Shown: positions 1-6,094, counted from the first letter of the stretch. The stretch is 6,094 nt of DNA from Cytophagaceae bacterium (GCA_947461155.1 CANHKE010000095.1:1-6094), one strand, 5' to 3'. Program-made: numbers and translations. The notes: generated from the letters alone by a model not told the origin.

Positions 1-103
1 AATAGAAGTTATTACAGGTGCAATCAATAAGCTTTCCGCTCTGCTCGCTTGGCTCGCTCCTAAGGCCATTAGTGAAAAAGTAGCCAAAGGAATTTATGAG
101 TAA
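1..103 (+). CDS. 3' end of a gene, possibly a short-chain dehydrogenase/reductase (partial)
   Basis: An open frame enters from the left edge (first full codon at base 2) and stops at TAA 101-103, giving 33 visible C-terminal residues. The end reads ITGAINKLSALLAWLAPKAI followed by SEKVAKGIYE. This is an amphipathic, Leu/Ala-rich tail with a basic end, resembling the C-terminal helix of membrane-associated short-chain dehydrogenases (SDR family, NAD(P)-dependent oxidoreductases). The Rossmann GxxxGxG motif and the catalytic YxxxK would lie outside the window, so the family call rests only on tail resemblance and is tentative. The gene converges on the large minus-strand gene, with 28 bp between the two stop codons. 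That a coding 3' end is present is more certain than its identity. Confidence 0.45.
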   Translation, partial: IEVITGAINKLSALLAWLAPKAISEKVAKGIYE

Positions 104-107
104 ATGC

Positions 108-127
108 AAGGCTTAGTCATTAGCCTT
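108..127. terminator. Small hairpin between convergent genes, possible weak bidirectional terminator
   Basis: AAGGCT (108-113) and AGCCTT (122-127) form a perfect 6-bp stem with an 8-base loop. It fills the 28-bp gap between two convergent stop codons, the usual place for a shared terminator. No T-run follows on either strand, so intrinsic termination would be weak. The position is the main argument for it; chance is possible. Confidence 0.3.
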
Positions 128-131
128 ACAT

Positions 132-3032
132 TTAACGCATAATGGAAATTAATCTATTTTTCAGCTCGCCAGCTGCTTCTATCCGGATCAGGTAATTGCC
201 ATTTGCAATATGCCTAGGCAGTCGCAATCGGTTTCGATTTTTTGAATTCCCTAGTTCCCAACGATGGACCAAATGCCCTTGAAAGTCTACTAGCTCAATT
301 TGACTTGTTACCGCATCTGCCAAAATTTCAAGCGTCACTTCATCTGTGTTTGTTGGATTCGGGTAAATGGACAAACCATCTAATTCCATCGGGAAACTAA
401 ACCCTTGAGATCGGAATTCAGAAACACATCGAATATCCATTTCTCCACTGAGCTTGTACGTTTTTTCCGCCCGCGCTGCATAAATGCCAGGCTCCTTCAT
501 TTTTATCTGAGCGGTAGAATCAGATAATCGACCTTCATTCATTTTCCAAGTATACTGATCAGGTTTGTCACTGACACTTCGCGCACGGATAAAATAGGTC
601 CCCACTTGATCAAGCAATGGTTTACTCGGATTTGGTTGCGCCAACAGGCTTAAAGGTTTGCTGGCTGCGGACCAACACCCAAATTCGTTTTGCGTTTTGA
701 CTGAAATGGATGCCGAATTTTTCACTACTAAACTGTCACCTTCACCCCCTACATTCCAAATGTAGCCGAAGGCTGGTGTTGCCAAAACCGTAACCTGGCC
801 GCCCTGACAAAACTGTTTATTAGGACGGGCATAAATGGATGGCTGCGGTTCTACCGGAAAATGAAATGTGCGAATGGTGGCGCTCCATGCCGACCAGCAC
901 CCGTTCGGATCCCTGATTTTCACACGCGTGCTCTCAGGTACTTTGCAGTAACGTATTTGGGTACTGTCACCTGTATTCCATGCATATTTCGAAGCGGAGG
1001 TGTTTACCTGAAGCTGCGTGGAGTCACCTAGGCAAAATCCGGCCTCTCGGTAGGTTAGTATGGTAGGCGCCAACGGCACCGGCAAAATGAGTAAGGTTTT
1101 TGGGTTACTGGCTGCTGACCAACAAACCCCGTCGGTTGATGCTTGGGCAGAAAAGGAATAGGAGCCCGATTGCGGGCCAATAAATTTTTTGTTGGCAGGT
1201 GCATTTGTGATCCATCTAACATAGCTTGAATTTGTTTCGATTTGAATGGTATCTCCTAGGCATATTTGTTGCGCCGACAATGTAACTTGAGGAGGGGCGG
1301 GCCGTTCGTGGACTTCGATGTACATGCCGTCGCCTCGGTGGATGCACCCATTTTTGCGAACGACGGGTTGGTAAAACCCACCGGGTAATTGACCTGAAAT
1401 ACTAAGCTTATCCGATATCAGATGGCCATTTAATTCCCAACCGATAATCTCAATGTAGGGCGGTAAAACGGCGTGCAATTTAATTTCGTCGTCGCTACAG
1501 GCAAAATTGGCATAATTGGTTTCAATCAAAATTTCAGGTTTACGCATTTCCGGTAGCGTGACTTGGATGACCGGTACAGCTGTACCGGGACACCTAATTT
1601 GAATATATGCTTCGGCCGTTGCTGGGATAGCTACGGATTCGCCTTGTCCGAGTAATTTTTCCGGTCCATATTGATTGAAAATTTGAGGTGTATTTGGACA
1701 GCCCATGACGGTCAATTGATAGCTACCGCGGCCACAATTGGGAGAGAGGCTGTATGTCATAATAGGAAGTGGCGCTGTTATAAGCGTTGGTTCTTCCGGA
1801 GCAGGTGGAGCCACGCTACTCGAATCTACTGGAGGAGGTGGTGGAGATGGAGGAAGTGTTAATTCACCGCATTCACGGTTCGACTTGACACGCACTTGAA
1901 TAGCTGTTCGAGGACTTTCGCAGTTATTGATGGATTGGCTAACAAAGCGTGTGGTGGTGGATTCAGGGGCTTGTCCACTTACCGTAATTTGCGTAGCCGT
2001 AGAAACCGACGTTGTCGCTTGTGCACTTACGTACCAAATGTTGTTCGTTCCGCCAGATGCTTTAAAGGTAATGGGCAAATTCGGGCAAATGGATTCGGGT
2101 GTTCCTGCATTCACAGGGGCAATGGGTTGGTTAAATGCTTGTGCGCTCGTGCCGCGCGAAGGTAAGCTTTCGCACCCCAATTTTAAACAGGTCGCTGTAT
2201 AGATATGCGGATTTAAGTCGGCCAAAGTAACCATCGCCTTTGCCCCTTGCGACATCGGATTCCCGTCGCGGTCGTACCATTGCGTGGTGTAAGGAGAACA
2301 ACCATTCGAATTTAGCGTGATAGCGCGGTCCTTACACCCTTTATACAAGCTGGCGGGATGTACGGGAATCGGACTTGTTTTGACCTGAAGAATCACGTCA
2401 TTGGAACTTCGCGGGCAAGTGGCTACCTGATTTTGATTCGTCAAAGATCCTTCATTATCGTTGTTTGGACTAATCGCGAAATTCATGCGAATTTTATAGC
2501 GGTATCCATCCATACCTGCCGCGACTTGTTTGAGGATTAGATTGGGCGTTTGGGTTCCCGCGTAGGTTGTGTTATCCACCAAATCCTCAAACGGTGCATT
2601 ATTGACAGATAATGTCCATTGAAAATTAGTTGCCTGATTGACCGTCGGGATTTGAGCCTCCATACGCCCGTCTCCCCGTTCGCAAATTTGGGGATTAATG
2701 ATCGTAGCAATCGTATGGAGCGTGATGGTGGCTGGTTCGGAGGTGACTGAACAAGCCGATGCATTCAACTTCACCCGGTATTGCGTTCCGCTTGGATGCA
2801 GGGTTCCGCCGCTCGGGTAGATTTGGTAGCTCGCTTGTGTCGCACCGGTTATTGGCGCGAATGCGGCATCTTGTGGACGTTTCTTTTCCCATTGAAATTG
2901 CGTCGCATCGCTTGTGACAATCATGCGGATGGAATTGGTTTCGCAGTCCGATTGGCTAAGGGGTTGCTGGGTTATCACCGGACACTGTGCGTTCACAAAT
3001 AGGGGTAGAACTAGAAGGATCAACGTTTTCAT
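132..3032 (-). CDS. Secreted multi-domain Ig-like protein with T9SS type A C-terminal sorting domain
   Basis: A 966-residue protein with no enzyme domain that I can recognise; probably a cell-surface or secreted structural or adhesin-like protein. Residues 1-15 are a Sec signal peptide (MKTLILLVLPLFVNA, cleavage likely A|Q). About ten beta-rich Ig-like/PKD-like modules follow, near 17-110, 112-217, 221-303, 305-388, 424-493, 498-575, 580-650, 655-723, 728-797 and 800-880, most with a Cys pair and a central Trp. A proline-rich hinge (393-420) separates modules four and five. Modules seven to nine are clear tandem repeats: each opens with C-L/Q-G-D/G (591, 667, 742) and ends with CWSA (637, 712, 786). 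Residues 884-966 match the type A T9SS tail (Por_Secre_tail): LSIYPNPT at 887-894, GNYLIRI near 945-951 and a basic end, LISIMR. This implies Sec export, then outer-membrane passage by T9SS with tail removal and surface anchoring or release. The start at 3032 is chosen because the signal peptide begins right there. A terminator lies upstream, so the gene is probably transcribed alone. The ligand is unknown. Confidence 0.9.
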   Translation of the reverse strand: MKTLILLVLPLFVNAQCPVITQQPLSQSDCETNSIRMIVTSDATQFQWEKKRPQDAAFAPITGATQASYQIYPSGGTLHPSGTQYRVKLNASACSVTSEPATITLHTIATIINPQICERGDGRMEAQIPTVNQATNFQWTLSVNNAPFEDLVDNTTYAGTQTPNLILKQVAAGMDGYRYKIRMNFAISPNNDNEGSLTNQNQVATCPRSSNDVILQVKTSPIPVHPASLYKGCKDRAITLNSNGCSPYTTQWYDRDGNPMSQGAKAMVTLADLNPHIYTATCLKLGCESLPSRGTSAQAFNQPIAPVNAGTPESICPNLPITFKASGGTNNIWYVSAQATTSVSTATQITVSGQAPESTTTRFVSQSINNCESPRTAIQVRVKSNRECGELTLPPSPPPPPVDSSSVAPPAPEEPTLITAPLPIMTYSLSPNCGRGSYQLTVMGCPNTPQIFNQYGPEKLLGQGESVAIPATAEAYIQIRCPGTAVPVIQVTLPEMRKPEILIETNYANFACSDDEIKLHAVLPPYIEIIGWELNGHLISDKLSISGQLPGGFYQPVVRKNGCIHRGDGMYIEVHERPAPPQVTLSAQQICLGDTIQIETNSSYVRWITNAPANKKFIGPQSGSYSFSAQASTDGVCWSAASNPKTLLILPVPLAPTILTYREAGFCLGDSTQLQVNTSASKYAWNTGDSTQIRYCKVPESTRVKIRDPNGCWSAWSATIRTFHFPVEPQPSIYARPNKQFCQGGQVTVLATPAFGYIWNVGGEGDSLVVKNSASISVKTQNEFGCWSAASKPLSLLAQPNPSKPLLDQVGTYFIRARSVSDKPDQYTWKMNEGRLSDSTAQIKMKEPGIYAARAEKTYKLSGEMDIRCVSEFRSQGFSFPMELDGLSIYPNPTNTDEVTLEILADAVTSQIELVDFQGHLVHRWELGNSKNRNRLRLPRHIANGNYLIRIEAAGELKNRLISIMR
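135..383 (-). other. T9SS type A sorting domain (C-terminal region of the Ig-like protein)
   Basis: This segment encodes residues 884-966. It shows the family's hallmarks in order: IYPNP, a beta-strand with alternating hydrophobics (VTLEILAD), a second strand ending in D-x-x-G (IELVDFQG), the G-N-Y-L-I-R-I strand, and a short hydrophobic-basic C-terminus. In known T9SS cargo this domain targets the protein to the outer-membrane translocon and is usually cleaved by the sortase-like PorU. It predicts a complete T9SS elsewhere in the genome. Confidence 0.88.
648..1280 (-). repeat. Three tandem ~75-residue Ig-like repeats within the secreted protein
   Basis: The segment covers residues 585-795. 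Three modules share an opening C-x-G-x (C591, C667, C742; spacings 76 and 75) and a closing CWSA (C637, C712, C786; spacings 75 and 74), with a mid-module W or Y-x-W strand. The two cysteines of each module are 44-46 residues apart and probably form one disulfide per module. The repeats are similar in protein but clearly diverged in DNA, so they are old duplications rather than a recent expansion. Confidence 0.8.
1773..1856 (-). other. Proline-rich hinge in the secreted protein
   Basis: This stretch encodes residues 393-420: a run of Pro with one Ser (PPSPPPPP, 394-401), then Ser/Val and a Pro/Glu/Ala segment (PPAPEEP). It contains no Cys and no likely beta-strand, unlike both flanks. It divides the protein into an N-terminal block of four modules and a C-terminal block of about six plus the sorting tail. 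An extended flexible or stalk-like spacer is the likely role. Confidence 0.7.
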
Positions 3033-3086
3033 CAGGACATTTTTAACTCCCGCAAGGTATGTCGGCCCCTAAAAAATCAACATTCA

Positions 3087-3114
3087 CAAATGGAATAGCG
3101 AATCAGTTTATCAA
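3087..3114 (-). promoter_or_regulatory. Candidate Bacteroidota-type promoter for the Ig-like gene
   Basis: On the minus strand TTG (3114-3112) is followed after 17 bases by TCCATTTG (3094-3087). The latter matches the Bacteroidota -7 element TAnnTTTG at all fixed positions but one. It lies about 55 bases upstream of the start at 3032 and downstream of the terminator of the previous gene, as expected if this gene has its own promoter. The elements are short and the -7 box is imperfect, so this is a candidate only. Confidence 0.35.
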
Positions 3115-3125
3115 CTTCTTGGCAT

Positions 3126-3160
3126 AAAAAAGCCAGCCCCAGATGAACGGAGGCTGGCTC
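3126..3160 (-). terminator. Intrinsic terminator closing the nuoM-TM2-TIM-barrel cluster
   Basis: On the minus strand AGCCAGCC (3159-3152) and GGCTGGCT (3138-3131) form a perfect, GC-rich 8-bp stem with a 13-base loop. A CC/GG pair could extend the stem inward past a one-base bulge. A run of five T (3130-3126) follows immediately. It starts about 20 bases after the stop of the TIM-barrel gene. Its form and position fit a Rho-independent terminator, and it should insulate the downstream Ig-like gene from read-through. Confidence 0.85.
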
Positions 3161-3179
3161 ATAAATCAAGTAGTTTATC

Positions 3180-4076
3180 TTAGATATCGCAGATTTTGAC
3201 TGCCTGCTCTAACGACGCCATTTTGTCGGCGCGCGCCGGAATAAATTCCTGGCCAATATAACCTTTGTATCCAGTATCGTAAATCGCTCGTATGATTGCC
3301 GCATAATTCAATTCTTGCGTGTCATCGATTTCATTACGTCCAGGAACACCACCTGTATGGTAGTGGGAGATATACTGATGGTATTTTTTAATCGTTGCAA
3401 TTACGTCCCCTTCCATGATTTGCATGTGGTAGATGTCGTAAAGTAATTTGAATTTATCAGATCCCACCATCTCGCAAAGCGCCGCACCCCATTCGGTCGT
3501 GTCCGCTTGGTAATCTTTGTGGTTTACTTTGGAGTTTAATAGTTCCATCGAAATCGTTACATCGTAACGCTCTGCGGTCTTCATCACGCGCTGCAATCCT
3601 TTTTTGCAATTGATCAAACCATCTTCATCACTCAAGCCATCGCGGTTACCCGAGAAAGCGATGATGTTTTTTACGCCGGCTTTGGCCGCTTTGGGGATGA
3701 TGTCTTCGTAAAAGCCAACCAGCCCATCGTGGTTTTTGACCCGATTAAAGAAGTTGGGGATATTCATGCCCGCCGGGTATTTGCCCCAACCGATGGCCGC
3801 AGTCATGTCGTATTTTTTCAAAATATCCCACTCTTCTGGGCCAGTAAGTTCGATGGACGATAAGCCAATTTTTTTGGCATTCACGATCAATTCCTCAAAT
3901 GGAATTTTGTCGTAGCACCAGCGACAAGCCGAATGCTGCACTTTACCTTTCAGGTCTGCACCCACAGCCAGGTCCGCTTTCTTAAAACGTTCCTCCATGG
4001 ATGAACCGAATAATCCTAATCCAGCTAATCCAGCTGAATTTTTCAGGATTTCTCTCCGACTCAAATTGTTTTTCAT
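3180..4076 (-). CDS. Tat-signal TIM-barrel protein, hydroxypyruvate isomerase / sugar phosphate isomerase-epimerase-like
   Basis: 298 residues. It belongs to the xylose-isomerase-like TIM-barrel family (AP endonuclease 2 fold) and most resembles the hydroxypyruvate isomerase-like branch. The N-terminus has a twin-arginine motif, SRREILK (6-12), before a short Ala/Gly/Leu-rich stretch (15-24), suggesting Tat-dependent export of a folded metalloprotein. Barrel features: SIEL on an early strand (74-77), SMELLNSK with Glu178, LLYDIYHMQ with Asp214 and His217, HYHTGGVPGRNE (238-249), ELNY (255-258) and GQEF with Glu277. By family analogy Glu178, Asp214, His240 and Glu277 would bind the divalent metal. 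His240 stands where E. coli Hyi has a Gln ligand. C51-x2-C54 opens the first strand. The predicted chemistry is aldose-ketose isomerisation or epimerisation of a small sugar or hydroxy-acid; the substrate cannot be read from sequence. The start at 4076 places the RR motif correctly; an A-rich stretch but no clear Shine-Dalgarno precedes it. The gene lies 19 bp after the TM2 gene and ends at a terminator, so co-transcription is likely. Confidence 0.82.
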   Translation of the reverse strand: MKNNLSRREILKNSAGLAGLGLFGSSMEERFKKADLAVGADLKGKVQHSACRWCYDKIPFEELIVNAKKIGLSSIELTGPEEWDILKKYDMTAAIGWGKYPAGMNIPNFFNRVKNHDGLVGFYEDIIPKAAKAGVKNIIAFSGNRDGLSDEDGLINCKKGLQRVMKTAERYDVTISMELLNSKVNHKDYQADTTEWGAALCEMVGSDKFKLLYDIYHMQIMEGDVIATIKKYHQYISHYHTGGVPGRNEIDDTQELNYAAIIRAIYDTGYKGYIGQEFIPARADKMASLEQAVKICDI

Positions 4077-4095
4077 AGTGTGTTTTTAATAGGTT

Positions 4096-4452
4096 TTAAT
4101 TGAAATTTGAAAGGATACTTGCCGTTTGAAAGGCGATCTTTTCATTGTATGCACGTGTTATTTTTTTGTATCGAAATAGGTCGATAATCGTACCAATCAA
4201 CAGAAATCCACCCGTGAAAAAATAGAGCAATCCTAATCCGATGCGATCGGTAATCAACCGTTGTAAACCGGCAAAACCGACAAAGCCAACCAACGTACAG
4301 ACGAGTATTAAGATCGGATCCCGGCGTTTGCTCAAGTAAATCGACAAGAATTGGGATTGTCGGTCCTCCGACATCCCCTGCAAAATGGGCGCTAGGCCAT
4401 TGGCTTCTGCCAAATCTAAACTAGCCAATAGCGGTAAGACCTTTGCGTTCAT
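4096..4452 (-). CDS. Small TM2-domain membrane protein
   Basis: 118 residues. Residues 1-45 are soluble, starting with a predicted helical stretch and ending basic (SKRRD, 41-45). Two membrane segments follow (about 47-64 and 70-91), joined by a short polar turn, then a basic tail (FRYKK) and a final helix. The pattern G-x-x-G-F-A-G-x-x-R, GLGLLYFFTGG and IGTIIDLF is that of TM2 domains: two helices, with Gly-rich packing and an Asp (91) at the end of the second. The usual turn motif, H-R-F-Y-x-G, is replaced by QRLITDR. The function of bacterial TM2 proteins is mostly unknown, so none is assigned. The ATG at 4452 shares its A with the TAA of nuoM (TAATG), indicating translational coupling. 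No Shine-Dalgarno is seen, which fits start by reinitiation. Confidence 0.8.
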   Translation of the reverse strand: MNAKVLPLLASLDLAEANGLAPILQGMSEDRQSQFLSIYLSKRRDPILILVCTLVGFVGFAGLQRLITDRIGLGLLYFFTGGFLLIGTIIDLFRYKKITRAYNEKIAFQTASILSNFN

Positions 4453-6094
4453 TAATGAAAAATAATTTTCAAGGTGTTAGTTACGAAAATTTCACTTAGC
4501 TCAAAAATGAAACCTGGGAAAATTCCCATCGCAATGCTCAGGATGCCTAAGCCAAATAAACTGATGAGTTCCAATCGGTTCAAATCAGGCAATTCCCACG
4601 CTGCATCCCGTACAAAATAAGTCCCTAAATAGATTTTTTGGAAGGTCCAAAGCAAATATCCCGCTCCCAATAAAATACCTAAGGCACCCAATATGGCATA
4701 AATAGGCGTCAAATGCGTGCTTGTAAACGCCCCCATCAAACTGAAAAATTCACCGATAAATCCAGAGAATCCAGGCAATCCCAATGAAGCAAATACCGCG
4801 ATTCCCGATGCCGCGGTAAACAAAGGCATCTTGGTGGCTAAGCCTGAAAAATTGTCGATTTGTCGATCGCCTGTTCGGCTGTATAACACACCGACCACTA
4901 AGAAAAGTAAGGCGGATAAAACGCCATGCGACAACAATTGGAAGATTGCGCCTTGCCAGCCTTCCGGCGTAAAAGAGGCAATTCCGAGCAACACAAATCC
5001 CATGTGGGATACGGATGAATAGGCCACTAATTTCTTTAAATCCGTCATCGCCAAGGCATTGTAGGCCCCATAAATAATGGACAAAACGCCGAGTCCAGCC
5101 ATGATGGGCGCGGCTTGAATCGCTTCCGCCGGGAAGAATGGAATCGCCATACGCAACCAGCCGTAGGCACCGATTTTCAATAGGACGCCCGCCAATAAAA
5201 CCGAAATAGGCGTGGGCGCTTCCACGTGGGCATCGGGCAACCAGGTATGCAATGGTACAAGTGGTAATTTAATGGCAAAGCCGATAAACAATAACCAGAA
5301 ACCCCAAGCGCGGCCTGACAATCCACCCAATAAAAATCCGGATTGTGGGCTGAAGATGTTATTGGGTTGGCAATTAAACGGATCACTTAACGCCTGCAAA
5401 TCAAAACTGTGCACGATTTGGTTTGGCGCCAGTTCATGAGCAGCTAAAGCCGTTTGCATCGACTGCAATGCGTCTAAGTTAAAGGATTCATTCGTGCCTA
5501 TTTTTTGTAACGCCAATGCCGTTTCGTAGGGATCCATATAAGCCAATGAAATGCCAAGCATGACGATCAAGATAAATAAAGATCCCACCAGGGTATAAAT
5601 GAAGAATTTCAAAGACGCATAATTCCTGCGCGGCCCTCCCCAGATCCCGATTAAAAAGTACATGGGTAGCAACATGAATTCGAAAAAGACGTAGAACAGA
5701 AACATGTCGCGTGCGACAAAACAGCCCATGAGGGATGCATTGAGCAGCAAAACGAGTGCGTAATAGGCTTCTGTTTTGGTATGGATGTCGCGGGAATTCC
5801 AAAGTGCTACAAAACTAATTAAACCTGTTAACAGGATTAACCCCAAACTCAAGCCGTCTATGCCTACCGCATAATTGGACACGAATTGACCTAAACTTCC
5901 CAAATTCAAATGAATCCAGCGATGCGTTTCAATTTGCTGGAAACCTACCTGGGAGGGGTCAAAAATGAGGGCGATTTTGGCTAGCATGAGGAGCTGGATG
6001 CCAACAACCCCAAGGGCCAACAAGCGCGTGTATTTGGCGCCTAATTTCCCGAACCCTGCAAGAAGCGAGGCGAGTAAAGGCAAAAGAATGATGA
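4452..6094 (-). CDS. nuoM: NADH-quinone oxidoreductase subunit M (complex I), 5' end beyond the window
   Basis: NuoM is one of the three antiporter-like, proton-pumping membrane subunits of respiratory complex I, which passes electrons from NADH to menaquinone or ubiquinone. The visible 543+ residues are highly hydrophobic, with about 14 membrane helices. Numbering from the TTG at 6083, the proton-channel residues are all present: Glu135 in FFEFMLLPMYFLIGIWGG (E. coli Glu144), Lys272 in AIKLPLVPLHTWLPDAH (Lys234), Lys303 in GVLLKIGAYG (Lys265) and Glu445 in GFIGEFFSLMG (Glu407). The TM12 Glu, rather than Lys, favours NuoM over NuoL or NuoN. LKKLVAYSSVSHMG (349-362) is another family signature. 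The TM5-TM7 interval is about 47 residues longer than in E. coli. No in-frame stop occurs between 6083 and 6094 (codons read I-I-L before LPLLASLL), and this fits the usual NuoM N-terminus, so the true start lies to the right of the window. It probably heads or continues the nuo operon; the downstream TM2 gene is coupled to it. Confidence 0.97.
   Translation of the reverse strand, partial: IILLPLLASLLAGFGKLGAKYTRLLALGVVGIQLLMLAKIALIFDPSQVGFQQIETHRWIHLNLGSLGQFVSNYAVGIDGLSLGLILLTGLISFVALWNSRDIHTKTEAYYALVLLLNASLMGCFVARDMFLFYVFFEFMLLPMYFLIGIWGGPRRNYASLKFFIYTLVGSLFILIVMLGISLAYMDPYETALALQKIGTNESFNLDALQSMQTALAAHELAPNQIVHSFDLQALSDPFNCQPNNIFSPQSGFLLGGLSGRAWGFWLLFIGFAIKLPLVPLHTWLPDAHVEAPTPISVLLAGVLLKIGAYGWLRMAIPFFPAEAIQAAPIMAGLGVLSIIYGAYNALAMTDLKKLVAYSSVSHMGFVLLGIASFTPEGWQGAIFQLLSHGVLSALLFLVVGVLYSRTGDRQIDNFSGLATKMPLFTAASGIAVFASLGLPGFSGFIGEFFSLMGAFTSTHLTPIYAILGALGILLGAGYLLWTFQKIYLGTYFVRDAAWELPDLNRLELISLFGLGILSIAMGIFPGFIFELSEIFVTNTLKIIFH

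Noticed and set aside
1830..1853. Low-complexity G/A-rich tract on the plus strand, considered as a simple-sequence or phase-variable repeat
   Set aside because: It is the reverse complement of the proline codons of the hinge. Codons vary (CCT, CCA, CCC-type mixtures) and no uniform unit long enough for slippage is present.
1927..2202. Plus-strand open frames within the large Ig-like gene (also 1671-1862, 1896-2165, 2358-2540, 2781-3002)
   Set aside because: They lie wholly opposite a well-supported coding frame. Their translations are rich in Trp, Cys and Arg with no recognisable family, as expected of antisense shadows.
2982..3032. Lipoprotein signal on the Ig-like protein (Cys17 near the cleavage site)
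   Set aside because: The residues before Cys17 are N-A-Q, with Gln at -1, which does not fit a lipobox (small residue at -1). Signal peptidase I cleavage after Ala15 is more likely, and Cys17 can pair within module one.
4717..5022. Plus-strand 101-codon frame opposite nuoM (and 5212-5439)
   Set aside because: Antisense to strongly conserved NuoM helices. The Pro/Lys/Asn-rich translation reflects the hydrophobic codons of the other strand.
5488..5802. Minus-strand 104-codon frame overlapping nuoM in another frame (and 5177-5386)
   Set aside because: The NuoM frame covers the same bases with conserved motifs on both sides; this is a same-strand shadow, not a frameshifted piece.
1..6094. Mobile element, CRISPR array, defence system, tRNA or riboswitch
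   Set aside because: I found no transposase, terminal inverted repeats, regularly spaced direct repeats, tRNA cloverleaf or recognisable defence domain on either strand.

Overview
The window looks like ordinary chromosomal DNA from a member of the Bacteroidota, possibly a Cytophagales- or Sphingobacteriales-like lineage; I cannot name a genus. The evidence is a C-terminal type IX secretion (T9SS) sorting domain on a large Ig-like surface protein, start sites with A/T-rich upstream regions and mostly no Shine-Dalgarno sequence, and a Tat-tagged sugar-isomerase-like TIM barrel of a kind common in this phylum. Nothing in the base composition or gene content points to a mobile element.

Layout, left to right. 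Bases 1-103 hold the 3' end of a plus-strand gene, tentatively a short-chain dehydrogenase. It converges, across a 28-bp gap with a small hairpin, on a 966-codon minus-strand gene (132-3032). That gene encodes a secreted multi-domain Ig-like protein with a proline-rich hinge, three near-identically spaced tandem repeats and a T9SS tail. Next comes a 147-bp intergenic region with a strong minus-strand intrinsic terminator and a candidate Bacteroidota promoter. The remainder is a tight minus-strand cluster, transcribed right to left: nuoM (4452 to beyond the right edge), a small TM2-domain membrane protein (4096-4452, sharing one base with the nuoM stop), and a Tat-signal TIM-barrel isomerase-like protein (3180-4076, 19 bp further on), closed by the terminator.

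How the genes relate. NuoM is a proton-pumping subunit of respiratory complex I, so the right part is probably the tail of a nuo operon. The usual next gene, nuoN, does not follow; the TM2 and TIM-barrel genes sit there instead. The Ig-like gene lies beyond the terminator and is probably its own transcription unit. I see no defence system, CRISPR array, insertion sequence, tRNA, rRNA or riboswitch. The points most worth checking are the nuoM-TM2-TIM-barrel arrangement, an enlarged loop in NuoM placed by the spacing of its proton-channel residues, and the repeat architecture of the Ig-like protein.
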